In this document: positions 12,124-19,461 of the stretch, one piece after another
Layout: each line of letters opens with the position of its first letter
Numbering within the stretch: position 1 is the stretch's first letter
NCBI GenBank assembly: GCA_035551475.1
Contig: DASZMX010000115.1
Coordinates: forward strand, 1 to 46,581
From: DASZMX01 sp035551475
Lineage (GTDB): Bacteria; Verrucomicrobiota; Verrucomicrobiia; Limisphaerales; Palsa-1400
Length of the DNA: 46,581 nt
Direction: 5' to 3'
Translations under genes and position numbers: made by a program
The notes under the pieces: generated by a model
The model's input: only the letters and a program-made list of their open reading frames with translations
Told to the model about the DNA's origin: nothing
Databases searched by the model: none

Positions 12124-12351
12124 ATGAAAAAAACACTCGCCCTCTCCGCGGCTCTCGCCGCCTGCGCTCTGGTCGTGGCCGGCTGCAAAAGCTCCCTGGG
12201 CACCGACAAGATCAATCTCACCGGCTCCGTGGCCCGCGACGGCAAGATCGTCGATGTGGCCGTGAATGTCTCCTCCAACAGCGTCGGCCTGGCGGGCGGC
12301 TTCCAAGCCGGCACCAACGCCTACAGCGGCGCGGTGACGATCGAGAAATAA
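12124..12351 (+). CDS. Small lipoprotein (75 aa)
   Basis: A clear lipoprotein signal: basic start MKKT, hydrophobic stretch LALSAALAACALVVAGC, with the lipid-carrying Cys at residue 21. The mature part of 55 residues is KSSLGTDKINLTGSVARDGK, then a Val/Gly/Ser-rich beta-like stretch. The +2 residue is Lys, not Asp, so outer-membrane sorting by Lol is expected if rules match E. coli. It sits first in the accessory/lysis-position operon. It could be the outer-membrane part of a spanin-like pair, but it is not Pro-rich like Rz1. The function is unknown. Confidence 0.75.
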   Translation: MKKTLALSAALAACALVVAGCKSSLGTDKINLTGSVARDGKIVDVAVNVSSNSVGLAGGFQAGTNAYSGAVTIEK

Positions 12352-12385
12352 TCTGGAACTCCCGAACTCACGAAACGGATTCCTG

Positions 12386-12892
12386 ATGACCTTCAGCGAC
12401 TACGTAAACCTGGCGACTGGCGGCTGCGTCGTGATCATCGCGCTCCTGGTGCGCGTGTCCGTGGCGCGCCGCATTCTCATTCGCACTGGCGAGCCGATCA
12501 CCTCGCAGAGTTTTACGCGCGTCGTGTTGGATCTCCGCCGCTGGCTCTGCTGCCTCTGTTTCCTCCTGTTGCTCTCGGGCTGCGCTTCACCGCACCGCGA
12601 AGCCGTCAGCCGCCACACCACGGAACTTTACCAAGGCCGTCCTGACGGCCTGGTCAAGCGCGACATCTGGGAGGACCGGGAAAGCGGCGGCGGACATTTC
12701 CTTTTCACCGACCCCGCCGTCCAATCGATGAACGCCAACCACGTCAATCAATCCTCGCTCGGCGGCTCCAACACGTTCACCACTGGCGCCATGACTTTGG
12801 TCGTGGACACGAACACCGGCCAGATCGTCGCCGCCACCGGGGCCGCCGTGGGCAACATTGTGGGAGCCGCCCTCAAAACAGCAGTCAAGTGA
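12386..12892 (+). CDS. Membrane protein with internal, repeat-encoded lipobox
   Basis: 168 residues. The N-terminus has a membrane helix (GGCVVIIALLVRVSVARRIL, residues 12-31). A second hydrophobic block RRWLCCLCFLLLLSGC ends in a lipobox-like LSGC at Cys66; it is encoded at 12545-12571 by an arm of the dispersed palindrome. The rest is soluble: SPHREAVSRHTTELYQGRPD, then a Gly/Thr-rich tail. The simplest reading is a small holin-like membrane protein joined to a lipoprotein, or a lipoprotein whose real start is internal. An ATG closer to the lipobox is not present. Its stop overlaps the lipase GTG (12889-12892). Confidence 0.65.
   Translation: MTFSDYVNLATGGCVVIIALLVRVSVARRILIRTGEPITSQSFTRVVLDLRRWLCCLCFLLLLSGCASPHREAVSRHTTELYQGRPDGLVKRDIWEDRESGGGHFLFTDPAVQSMNANHVNQSSLGGSNTFTTGAMTLVVDTNTGQIVAATGAAVGNIVGAALKTAVK
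12545..12571. repeat. Dispersed palindrome family, arm encoding a lipoprotein signal
   Basis: TCTGCTGCCTCTGTTTCCTC, then CTGTTG, is the right-arm consensus. It is read in the frame giving L-C-C-L-C-F-L-L-L-L, the hydrophobic core just before the lipobox Cys of the gene at 12386-12892. Confidence 0.8.
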
Positions 12893-13725
12893 ACGCCCCC
12901 GTCTTAAACTCTTACGATGTCGCTAACGCCCGCGCGCTTTGCCAGGCGTCCAAGTGCGCGTATCTGGCTGAGACGCCGGGCGTCACGCGCATCGTGTGCG
13001 AGGCCTCGGACACCGTTGTTCTGATCGACCAGCAGCCGAACGATCTGATCATTTCTTTTCGCGGCACAGCCGATTTAACGAATTGGCTGACCGATCTTGA
13101 TTGCGCCTTCTCCTATCTTTGCCTGGATTCCAATGCCGAGGTCCACGCCGGTTTCCTGAAAGCCTGGCATTCGGTGCGTGATGAAGTGCTGCGCGCTTAT
13201 GTCGCGCTCGCCGGCAATCGCCGGGTCTGGATCACCGGACATTCGCTCGGCGGCGCCCTCGCGGTCCTGGCCGCCACGGATTTCTTTTTGCAACGCCTGC
13301 CCACCGTCTGCGGCTGTTACACGTTTGGCCAGCCGCGCACCGGCAACCTGGCCTTTCGCGAGTGGTACCAAGTCTGGCTTGGCGCGCGCACCTTTCGCGT
13401 GATTCACGCCGACGACATGGTGGCGCGCATTCCCTGGCTGCTCGGCGCCTATCGCCATGTGGGCCATGAAGTTTTTTATCCTTCGCCCGCTGGATCCTCG
13501 TCCCTGGCGCCGCAACTGGATCCGCCGCTCTGGTCCAAGCTGCCGTCCGATGTGCGCGGGCTCTGGCGCGAACTGGCGCCATGCCTCACCCGCGAAACGC
13601 TCTGTCAACTCACAGGCGCGATCGCTCTCCGGGATTGGGTAATGATCGTGAAGATCGTCCGCACCGCCAAGATCGCGTTGCTCAACGATCACCACGTCAA
13701 TCTCTACGCCGATTTATTCGCATGA
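12889..13725 (+). CDS. Class 3 lipase (alpha/beta hydrolase)
   Basis: 278 residues from a GTG that overlaps the previous stop (GTGA). Lipase class 3 signs: FRGTADLTNW at residues 57-66 (oxyanion region), nucleophile elbow GHSLGGA with S119, TFGQPRTGN, the acid in HADDMVARIP (D175/D176), HVGHEV, and a late His in NDHHVNLY (H268/H269). All triad elements are present, so an active triacylglycerol or phospholipid hydrolase is expected. No signal peptide is seen, so export or release would need a partner or lysis. It lies where lysis genes are expected and no endolysin is recognisable nearby. Possible roles are attack on the outer membrane at lysis or lysogenic conversion; both are inference. Confidence 0.9.
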   Translation: MNAPVLNSYDVANARALCQASKCAYLAETPGVTRIVCEASDTVVLIDQQPNDLIISFRGTADLTNWLTDLDCAFSYLCLDSNAEVHAGFLKAWHSVRDEVLRAYVALAGNRRVWITGHSLGGALAVLAATDFFLQRLPTVCGCYTFGQPRTGNLAFREWYQVWLGARTFRVIHADDMVARIPWLLGAYRHVGHEVFYPSPAGSSSLAPQLDPPLWSKLPSDVRGLWRELAPCLTRETLCQLTGAIALRDWVMIVKIVRTAKIALLNDHHVNLYADLFA

Positions 13726-13931
13726 AAGCCGCGCCCTTCCAGCCACTGACCCGCGAGGAGCACGCCAACATGCTCAACTGCGCGATGCTCTGGACGATGA
13801 AGCGCGCCGATTGCCTGCTCGCCAAGCGCGGCCGTTGGACCCAGCGCGACGAAGTGGAGCTAAACGAAATCTACCTGCGCCGCCTCCAGATCGACCGCGA
13901 CATCGAACGCTTTAACGACCAAGCAGCATGA
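13722..13931 (+). CDS. Hypothetical helical protein (69 aa)
   Basis: ATG 13722 overlaps the lipase stop by four bases, and the stop overlaps the next ATG (13928-13931). The protein is small and charged: TREEHANMLNCAMLWTMKRA, then DEVELNEIYLRRLQIDRDIE, predicted as two or three helices. Nothing suggests export. No family is recognised. A longer upstream frame lies inside the lipase gene and is not needed. Confidence 0.65.
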   Translation: MKAAPFQPLTREEHANMLNCAMLWTMKRADCLLAKRGRWTQRDEVELNEIYLRRLQIDRDIERFNDQAA

Positions 13932-14497
13932 AATTATTTACCGGAGCCAGCAGAGGAAACAGAGATTCTCGCGCCGCCGCGAGGCGCGCGACCGGCTTGG
14001 ACACCCGGCCTTTCGGTCTCTGTTTCCTCTGTTGCCTCCTGTTGATGGCGCCGCTGTCCGCCTTCTGCGATCCGGCCAGCCCGCCTGCCGCTGGCGGAGA
14101 CCACGGGTGGATGATCGCCGTCAGCATATCGTCCGTCCTCTCCATGCTCGCGGCCGTCGCGGGATTGATCACACTTTGGGTGACGCAACGCTCTTCGCAG
14201 GCGCGGTTTGTGACCCTTGCCGCCGAGTATGTAGAACGCCGGACGTTTGAGCAGCACGTGGCTCAGGACAGCGCGGCGCATCTCAAACTGGAGGACAAAA
14301 TCTCGCATGAATCCGGGATGGCCACAGCCGGACGGCAACGCCTGCATGAACGGATCGATCCGCTGCAGGACGGCGTCGCCTCGCTTACCGCCACTGCCGA
14401 GGCGTTGGGCCGCACGACAGCGACGCTTAATGCCAGCGTTTCGGACTGCAACACGCAAATCGGGAAATTGGTGGACCACCTCTTGCGCAAGAAATGA
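13928..14497 (+). CDS. Membrane/coiled-coil protein, Mu gp25 (DUF2730)-like
   Basis: 189 residues. Residues 2-16 (KLFTGASRGNRD) and 29-43 (FGLCFLCCLLLMA) are the two arms of a dispersed palindrome (13938-14044), and the second arm supplies a hydrophobic signal/anchor. A second membrane helix follows at about 62-84 (MIAVSISSVLSMLAAVAGLI), then a coiled-coil region (LAAEYVERRTFEQHVAQDSA to DCNTQIGKLVDHLLRKK). One membrane helix plus coiled coil just before gp26- and gp27-like genes matches Mu gp25 (DUF2730) in order and shape. In Mu the function is unknown. The native start may have been replaced by the inserted element; overlaps on both sides support the present start. Confidence 0.7.
   Translation: MKLFTGASRGNRDSRAAARRATGLDTRPFGLCFLCCLLLMAPLSAFCDPASPPAAGGDHGWMIAVSISSVLSMLAAVAGLITLWVTQRSSQARFVTLAAEYVERRTFEQHVAQDSAAHLKLEDKISHESGMATAGRQRLHERIDPLQDGVASLTATAEALGRTTATLNASVSDCNTQIGKLVDHLLRKK
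13938..14044. repeat. Dispersed palindrome with long loop, in-frame at gene start
   Basis: The left arm is 13938-13967 (ATTTACCGGAGCCAGCAGAG onward) and the right arm 14016-14044 (TCTCTGTTTCCTCTGTTGCC, then TCCTGTTGA). The loop is about 48 bases and is itself GC-palindromic (GCGCCGCCGCGAGGCGCGCG). Both arms are translated in the gene at 13928. Confidence 0.88.
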
Positions 14498-14763
14498 CTC
14501 CTGATCAAATCGAACTTTATCGCCGCCGCATCCTATTTGTGCTCGATGCGCAGCGGCGCCGCGACGGCCTCCCCGCCGACGTTGTGCAGCTCCACGCCAA
14601 CGCGCAGACCGGCCTAGAGGGCTCGCTGGACTTTGTGCGGGACCAGCTTGACTACCTTTCGCGCCGCGACCCGCCGCTCGTGGAAGAAGCCTTGAAGGCT
14701 ATCAGCAAAGAGCGGCGCGCCTGGCGCATCACCACCGCGGGCTCGGCTCTCATTGATTTTTGA
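14494..14763 (+). CDS. Mu gp26-like small protein (89 aa)
   Basis: The ATG overlaps the preceding stop (14494-14497). The layout fits a winged helix: IELYRRRILFVLDAQRRRDG, then VVQLHANAQTGLEGSLDFVR, DQLDYLSRRDPPLVEEALKA and a terminal ITTAGSALIDF. In Mu-like phages a gp26-type protein with the same ArsR-like shape and a closing R-x-T-x-x-G motif lies between gp25 and gp27, as here. Its role in Mu is not known; regulation of late functions is possible. Assignment rests on order and pattern more than on clear similarity. Confidence 0.6.
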   Translation: MTPDQIELYRRRILFVLDAQRRRDGLPADVVQLHANAQTGLEGSLDFVRDQLDYLSRRDPPLVEEALKAISKERRAWRITTAGSALIDF

Positions 14764-14770
14764 CGAATGA

Positions 14771-15310
14771 ATGAAACCGCGCTCGGACTCCAAACTGAAA
14801 AACCTGCCGCCCGAACGGCAGGCCGCGATAGCGGCGCGCCTGGGCGCGGGTGGCCCGGACAGCTCCCTGCAAGCCGTCTGCAACTGGCTGCGCGAGGATG
14901 GCGTCGAAACTTCTACCGGGGCGCTCTCGCAATTTTATTCCTGGTGGCAATTGCGCCGGCAATGCGAGCAGAACGAAGCGGCGGTGGAGGGTTTGCTGGA
15001 GTCGGTCAAGGAGCTGGGGATCACGGCGACGTCCGAGCAGCTGCAAGCTTTGGGCCAGGCGTTCTTCACCAAGAAAGCGATCGAGCAGCAGGACTCCAAG
15101 CAATGGTTCAACGCGCAACGTCTGGCGCTGAAGAAAGAAGAGCTGCTGATCGACCGGCAAAAATTCCAGCGGGAAACCTGTCAACTATTTCTGGAATGGG
15201 CCGAGGACCAGCGCGCCAGGGACATTGCCGCAGGCGCGGCTTCCAATTCGGAGAAGATCGCCAAACTGGGCGAGTTGATGTTCGGCGAGGATTGGGCGCC
15301 GAAACCATGA
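14771..15310 (+). CDS. Small terminase subunit, Mu gp27-like (DUF3486)
   Basis: 179 residues. The N-terminal DNA-binding part LKNLPPERQAAIAARLGAGG ... VCNWLREDGVETSTGALSQF is the DUF3486 pattern (LP-x-R, short helices, G-x-x-x-S-x-x-A-L). Helical oligomerisation follows (FFTKKAIEQQDSKQWFNAQR), and the end is a long coiled region. Small terminases recognise packaging DNA and regulate the large subunit; in Mu-like phages packaging starts from the left end of integrated DNA. Its TGA overlaps the ATG of the large subunit (15307-15310). The ATG at 14771 sits seven bases after the gp26-like stop. Confidence 0.8.
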   Translation: MKPRSDSKLKNLPPERQAAIAARLGAGGPDSSLQAVCNWLREDGVETSTGALSQFYSWWQLRRQCEQNEAAVEGLLESVKELGITATSEQLQALGQAFFTKKAIEQQDSKQWFNAQRLALKKEELLIDRQKFQRETCQLFLEWAEDQRARDIAAGAASNSEKIAKLGELMFGEDWAPKP

Positions 15311-16914
15311 CCAAGGAGCGCAAAAACAGCTTTCGCGTCCGCGCCGGCCAGCGCGAGTTTGAGCGCGGCGTTGAATTGCATCGCATCTGCGCGCTGCTGG
15401 CTCGCCGGCAATACGGCAAGACGACGATCTGCGCCCGCATCTCGCTTAAAAAAATGATGCGCACCGCCGGGCACACGGTTGTTTTCGGCTCGGTCAAATT
15501 GGATCTTGGGCGCGAGATCGTGCGCAAGGAAGCCGCCGAGCTGCAAAAAGCTTTTGGCAAAATGGCGCAGCAAGCCGAGGCGGCCAACAACCTCCTGGAT
15601 GTCGTGGATGATCGCGGCCAAAGCGTCGCGAAAGTTTCCGCCGATGACTACGCCGAACTGTACGAATCCTCCCGCCTGGAGATGCGGCTCTACCACTCCA
15701 AGTCCGTTTACTCCCGCACCAAAGTCGTGGCGCTCACGTCGGATGCAGTCGGCGAAACCGGCGACCTTATCCTGGATGAAGTCGGACGCGTGAAGAAATT
15801 CCGCGATGTCGTCGAGGCCGTCACGCCGATCATCGCCAGCAATCCGGATTTCCGCCTGATCTACACCACCACGCCGCCGCCGGACGACACGCACTATTCG
15901 TTTGATCTATTGGCGCCGCCCATCGCCGGCGAGCTGCCGATCAATCCGAAGGGCAATTGGTATCGCTCCGATTTGGGCGTCTGGGTGCTGCGCGTCACGG
16001 CCTGGGACGCTCATGCCGATGGCGTGCCGCTCTATGACGACGACACTGGCGCCGAGATCACGCCCGAACAATCCCGCGCCTCCAGCCATGACAAGGACGC
16101 CTGGGACCGCAATTACGGCTGCAAGTTCGTGGTCGGCGGCACCAGCGCATGCGGCTTGCTGCAGCTCGACAGCGCGCAACGCCGCGGCCTCGGCCAATGC
16201 GCTTATTTTCGCATCGACTCCGATGCTGATCTCGATCTCGCCTTGCGGTTCCTTGTGGAACACCTGACTTCCGGTCCGGTGGGCCTCGGCTGGGACCTGG
16301 CCACCACCACCAAGGCGACGAGCAATCCAAGCTCCCTCGCCGTGGTCGAAGGCCACGGCAATGAAAAGATTATCCGCGCCATCATCAATTGGAAGGTCTC
16401 CGATCCTGCGGTTGCGGTAGAGCGCGTGCGCCGCATTGCGCAGGCCGTGAAGCTGCGTCGCGAAGGCGGCCCGGCCCGCCGGCTCTGCATCGACGCCACC
16501 AACGAGCGTTACTTCGCCCAGGCGTTTCGGAACGACCTTGCTGATCTCGTCCCCGTCGAACTGGTCATCGCCAGCGAAACGGTCGAAGTCCCCGGCCAGG
16601 ACGATCCCATCACCCGCAAGCAACTCCTCGGCGGCAATCTCGTGGCGGAGTTGGACGACAACCACCTGTGGCTGCCGCCCGAGCGGTTTGTACGCGAGGA
16701 CTGGCGCCTGGTTAAAAAGGAAAAAGGTCAATTCGTCTGTGAGCCGGACGCCGAAGGCCGCCATGGCGACACCTTTGACGGCGCCAAGCTCGGTTTGGAA
16801 GCTCTCACCTCCACCAAAGGAGCCATTGAATCCACCGCCGGCTGGGCGGTGGGATCCAATCATCGCCACCGGGCGCAATTTACGCCGCGCCGGCTGGCAA
16901 GGAGGTTGGCATGA
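15307..16914 (+). CDS. Large terminase subunit, Mu gp28-like
   Basis: 535 residues from ATG 15307 (ATGA overlap); a longer frame upstream reads through the small-subunit gene and is rejected. The ATPase has a Walker A variant RRQYGKTT at about 33-40 and Walker B GDLILDEVGR at about 151-160, with the Glu needed for hydrolysis, then a coupling motif IYTTTPPP. The nuclease domain has acidic residues in GLGWDLATTT (D330), LCIDATNER (D396) and GDTFDGAKLG (D487, D490), as in RNase H-like terminase nucleases. It powers DNA entry into the head and cuts at headful. It docks on the portal encoded just downstream. Confidence 0.93.
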   Translation: MTKERKNSFRVRAGQREFERGVELHRICALLARRQYGKTTICARISLKKMMRTAGHTVVFGSVKLDLGREIVRKEAAELQKAFGKMAQQAEAANNLLDVVDDRGQSVAKVSADDYAELYESSRLEMRLYHSKSVYSRTKVVALTSDAVGETGDLILDEVGRVKKFRDVVEAVTPIIASNPDFRLIYTTTPPPDDTHYSFDLLAPPIAGELPINPKGNWYRSDLGVWVLRVTAWDAHADGVPLYDDDTGAEITPEQSRASSHDKDAWDRNYGCKFVVGGTSACGLLQLDSAQRRGLGQCAYFRIDSDADLDLALRFLVEHLTSGPVGLGWDLATTTKATSNPSSLAVVEGHGNEKIIRAIINWKVSDPAVAVERVRRIAQAVKLRREGGPARRLCIDATNERYFAQAFRNDLADLVPVELVIASETVEVPGQDDPITRKQLLGGNLVAELDDNHLWLPPERFVREDWRLVKKEKGQFVCEPDAEGRHGDTFDGAKLGLEALTSTKGAIESTAGWAVGSNHRHRAQFTPRRLARRLA

Positions 16915-17087
16915 TTATGTCCGCGGAAAAGGGTAGGGTGAAAATCGTTTATAGCGCGTCGGACGCGCCGACCCCATCAAGCCCCGTCCAAACGCCGATC
17001 TCGTTCCTGCGGGCTTTTGCACACGGTCTGCATACCGGTTGCGCGAAGTTGGTCGATGCGGCCCAACCAGGGAGGGAGCGCTCATGA
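16911..17087 (+). CDS. Small unknown protein between terminase and portal (58 aa)
   Basis: A 58-residue frame fills the gap exactly. Its ATG overlaps the terminase TGA (16911-16914) and its TGA overlaps the portal ATG (17084-17087). The sequence MIMSAEKGRVKIVYSASDAP, then SFLRAFAHGLHTGCAKLVDA, has a short strand-like start and one amphipathic helix. It is too short for most automatic calls. A GGGAGGG run inside its 3' end serves as ribosome-binding site for the portal gene. The role is unknown; a packaging accessory is possible from position only. Confidence 0.62.
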   Translation: MIMSAEKGRVKIVYSASDAPTPSSPVQTPISFLRAFAHGLHTGCAKLVDAAQPGRERS

Positions 17088-18856
17088 TGCAGAACCCCGC
17101 TTTCGGATCCGCGCCGCCGCCCGTTTTGGCGCAACCGATCATGCCGCAGGATTTCCGGCCGCTCCCGATGGAGGCCACCGCGCCGAGCGTCGTCGCGGCC
17201 CCTGGCTTCGATCCACTCCTGCCGTTCATCGTGCCCCAGGCGCGCGATCGCTGGCTTTCCGTCCTGGTGCGCGGCTATACGCCGGAATTAATCGAAGGCA
17301 TTTTGCGCGGCGCCTTCTCGGGCAACCTGCTCTACCAGTGGCAGCTCTTCGATTTGATGGAAGGCACCTGGCCGCACTTGCAGAAAGACTTGAACGAGCT
17401 GAAGCGCGCCGTCCGCTCCATGGATGTGTCGGTCGCGCCGTACGCGGAGAAAGGCAAGGAGCCCACGCCCGAAGCGCAGCAGCGCGCCGACCTCGTGGAA
17501 CGCGCGTTGCGGGAAATGCTCGGCCAGCCAGCCAAGGATCAAAACGATTTGGGCGCGACGATCTACGATCTGCTCGACGCCTGGGGCAAAGGCATCAGCG
17601 TTTTGGAAATCGATTGGGAGCTGCGCGCCTCTACGGGCCAGCCGCCCGCTTACCTGCCCAAAGGCACGCGCTGGATTCATCCCTGGAATTACGGCTACCC
17701 GTCCATCGGCGCGGATCTGATGCTCGACACCACGCGGATCAACACCCAGGTCAATGCCATCCCAACCTATTACCAGCCGCTGCGCCCGATCGTCCAACAG
17801 TACGCCCCGTTTCCGGACAACAAGTTCCTCCTCTCCATTGTCAAACAAAAGTCCGGCCACCCGATCGGCGGCGCGATGCTGCGCGTCCTGGCGTGGTGGT
17901 GGTGCGCGGCCAATTTCAGCTCCGAGTGGCTGCTTAACTACGCCCAGCTCTTTGGCATCCCTTTCCGCTGGGCTGAATATGACCAGACCAAGCCGGGCTT
18001 GCTTGATCTAATTCAGCAGATGATGGAGAACATGGGCAGCGCCGGATGGGCGGCATTCCCGGCCGGGACCAAGCTGCAATTTATGGAGGGCGCCAAGTCC
18101 GCAGCGGAAAACCCCCAGGCCTACGTCTTGACGTTTGCGGACAAGATCGCGGACATCGTCATCCTGGGCCAGACGCTCACCACCGACGTCGGCGGATCCG
18201 GCAGCCGCGCCCTTGGCGAAGTGCATGAAGGCGTGCGCGGCGACATCCTGGAAGGCGCGGGAACCCACGTCAGCAATATTTTCAGCCATCAATTTGCGCC
18301 CGCCGTGCTCTACCTCAATTTCGGGGACCGCGCGCTGTGCCCGACCGTTTTCCTTGGCGCCGAGGAGGTGACCGACGCGAAAGACCTGGCAGACCGCGAT
18401 GCGACGCTGCTGGATCGCGGCGTGGAAATGCCAGCCGAATGGTTCTATCGCCGGCATGACATTCCCCAGCCGCAGCCAGGGCAAGCGGTGATCAAGAAAG
18501 CCGCCGCGCCGCTGCCTGGCGGCATCGATGCCGACCAGGCGAGCGTCCAGGCCAAAGACGCCACCGAGCAGCTCGCCGAGAACGTGATGCAAAATGTCAC
18601 GGGCGTGGAAGCCCGCTGGCTGGGTGGCATCAAGCCTCTCTTCGTGCGCCTGGCGGCCGCCGCACAGTCCCACAAATTAACCGACGAAGATTTCATCCGC
18701 GTGGTGGAAACGGCCGCCAAGAACATGCCCGAGCTTTTTCCCCAGCTCAAAACCAAGGAGCTGGCCAAGGAGCTGGAAAACACCATGGCCACGGCCCTGG
18801 TCAACGGCGTCGCCAAAGGCGTCATGCTGCGCGGAGGGGGCAGCGTCACCCGCTAG
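17084..18856 (+). CDS. Portal protein, Mu gp29-like (DUF935)
   Basis: 590 residues from ATG 17084 (or 17087), preceded by GGGAGGG. DUF935 features: a Pro-rich start, RWLSVLVRGYTPELIEGILR, LYQWQLFDLMEGTWPHLQKD, LKRAVRSMDVSVAPYAEKG, GISVLEIDWEL, WIHPWNYGYP, WWCAANFSSEWLLNYAQLFG with PFRWAEYD, and LTTDVGGSGSRALGEVH. The portal is a dodecameric ring at one capsid vertex through which DNA is packed and ejected; it binds terminase and later head-tail connectors. The size is slightly above Mu gp29 (512), with an extended helical C-terminus (LAENVMQNVTGVEARWLGG onwards). Confidence 0.93.
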   Translation: MMQNPAFGSAPPPVLAQPIMPQDFRPLPMEATAPSVVAAPGFDPLLPFIVPQARDRWLSVLVRGYTPELIEGILRGAFSGNLLYQWQLFDLMEGTWPHLQKDLNELKRAVRSMDVSVAPYAEKGKEPTPEAQQRADLVERALREMLGQPAKDQNDLGATIYDLLDAWGKGISVLEIDWELRASTGQPPAYLPKGTRWIHPWNYGYPSIGADLMLDTTRINTQVNAIPTYYQPLRPIVQQYAPFPDNKFLLSIVKQKSGHPIGGAMLRVLAWWWCAANFSSEWLLNYAQLFGIPFRWAEYDQTKPGLLDLIQQMMENMGSAGWAAFPAGTKLQFMEGAKSAAENPQAYVLTFADKIADIVILGQTLTTDVGGSGSRALGEVHEGVRGDILEGAGTHVSNIFSHQFAPAVLYLNFGDRALCPTVFLGAEEVTDAKDLADRDATLLDRGVEMPAEWFYRRHDIPQPQPGQAVIKKAAAPLPGGIDADQASVQAKDATEQLAENVMQNVTGVEARWLGGIKPLFVRLAAAAQSHKLTDEDFIRVVETAAKNMPELFPQLKTKELAKELENTMATALVNGVAKGVMLRGGGSVTR

Positions 18857-18858
18857 CC

Positions 18859-19461
18859 ATGCTGACGTTCACCTACAACGATCACGGCACGCTGGAACGC
18901 ATTCACGGCTTGGCCGCCGCGTCGCGCAATCCGCGCCAGTTGATGCTGGGGATCGGGCGCGAAGTCGCCAACCAGCTCAAGACGCATTTCCGGATCAAGG
19001 ACGCCAATCAGCCCAACAAACTCGGAGGACCGCGTGAGCATTTTTGGAATCAGGTTGGCGCTTCGGTCGGCAATCCGGCGGTGGATACTTCCGGCCTGGT
19101 TGTCACTGTCACTGTCAATGACCCGCGTTTCGCCCAAAAAGTCTTCGGCGGGACGATCACCGCCAAGCATGCCGGCGCGCTGGCCATCCCCCAAACCGCT
19201 GATGCCTACGGACGCTACCCCGCCACCTTCGAGGCTGAAACCGGACTCAAGCTGCAGCTTGTCCGATTGCACGATGACAAAGCGGTCCTCGCCACGATTT
19301 CAGAAAACCAGGGCATCACGGTGGAATATGTCCTGACTCCCTCCGTCCACCAGGATCCCGACCCCACGGCTCTCCCGCTCCCGGAGCTGCTGGAAGCCGC
19401 CATTGTGCAGCGCGGGGAAATGATCGTGGAGCGCCAAAACAGAGACTTAGGTTTGACATGA
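18859..19461 (+). CDS. Virion morphogenesis protein, Mu gpG-like
   Basis: 200 residues. LMLGIGREVANQLKTHFRIK, then NKLGGPREHFWNQVGASVG, and RFAQKVFGGTITAKHAGALA with IPQTADAYGRYPATFE fit the gpG family (phage virion morphogenesis; tail completion). In Mu, gpG lies after the portal and gpF and acts at the head-tail joint. Here no separate gpF-like gene is found, which is a notable absence in this head cluster. The ATG at 18859 lies two bases after the portal stop; the stop overlaps the protease start (19458-19461). Confidence 0.75.
   Translation: MLTFTYNDHGTLERIHGLAAASRNPRQLMLGIGREVANQLKTHFRIKDANQPNKLGGPREHFWNQVGASVGNPAVDTSGLVVTVTVNDPRFAQKVFGGTITAKHAGALAIPQTADAYGRYPATFEAETGLKLQLVRLHDDKAVLATISENQGITVEYVLTPSVHQDPDPTALPLPELLEAAIVQRGEMIVERQNRDLGLT

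Noticed and set aside
15307..16914. Terminase start 180 codons upstream
   Set aside because: The longer frame runs through the small-subunit gene in another phase; the ATGA overlap at 15307 and family length support the shorter start.
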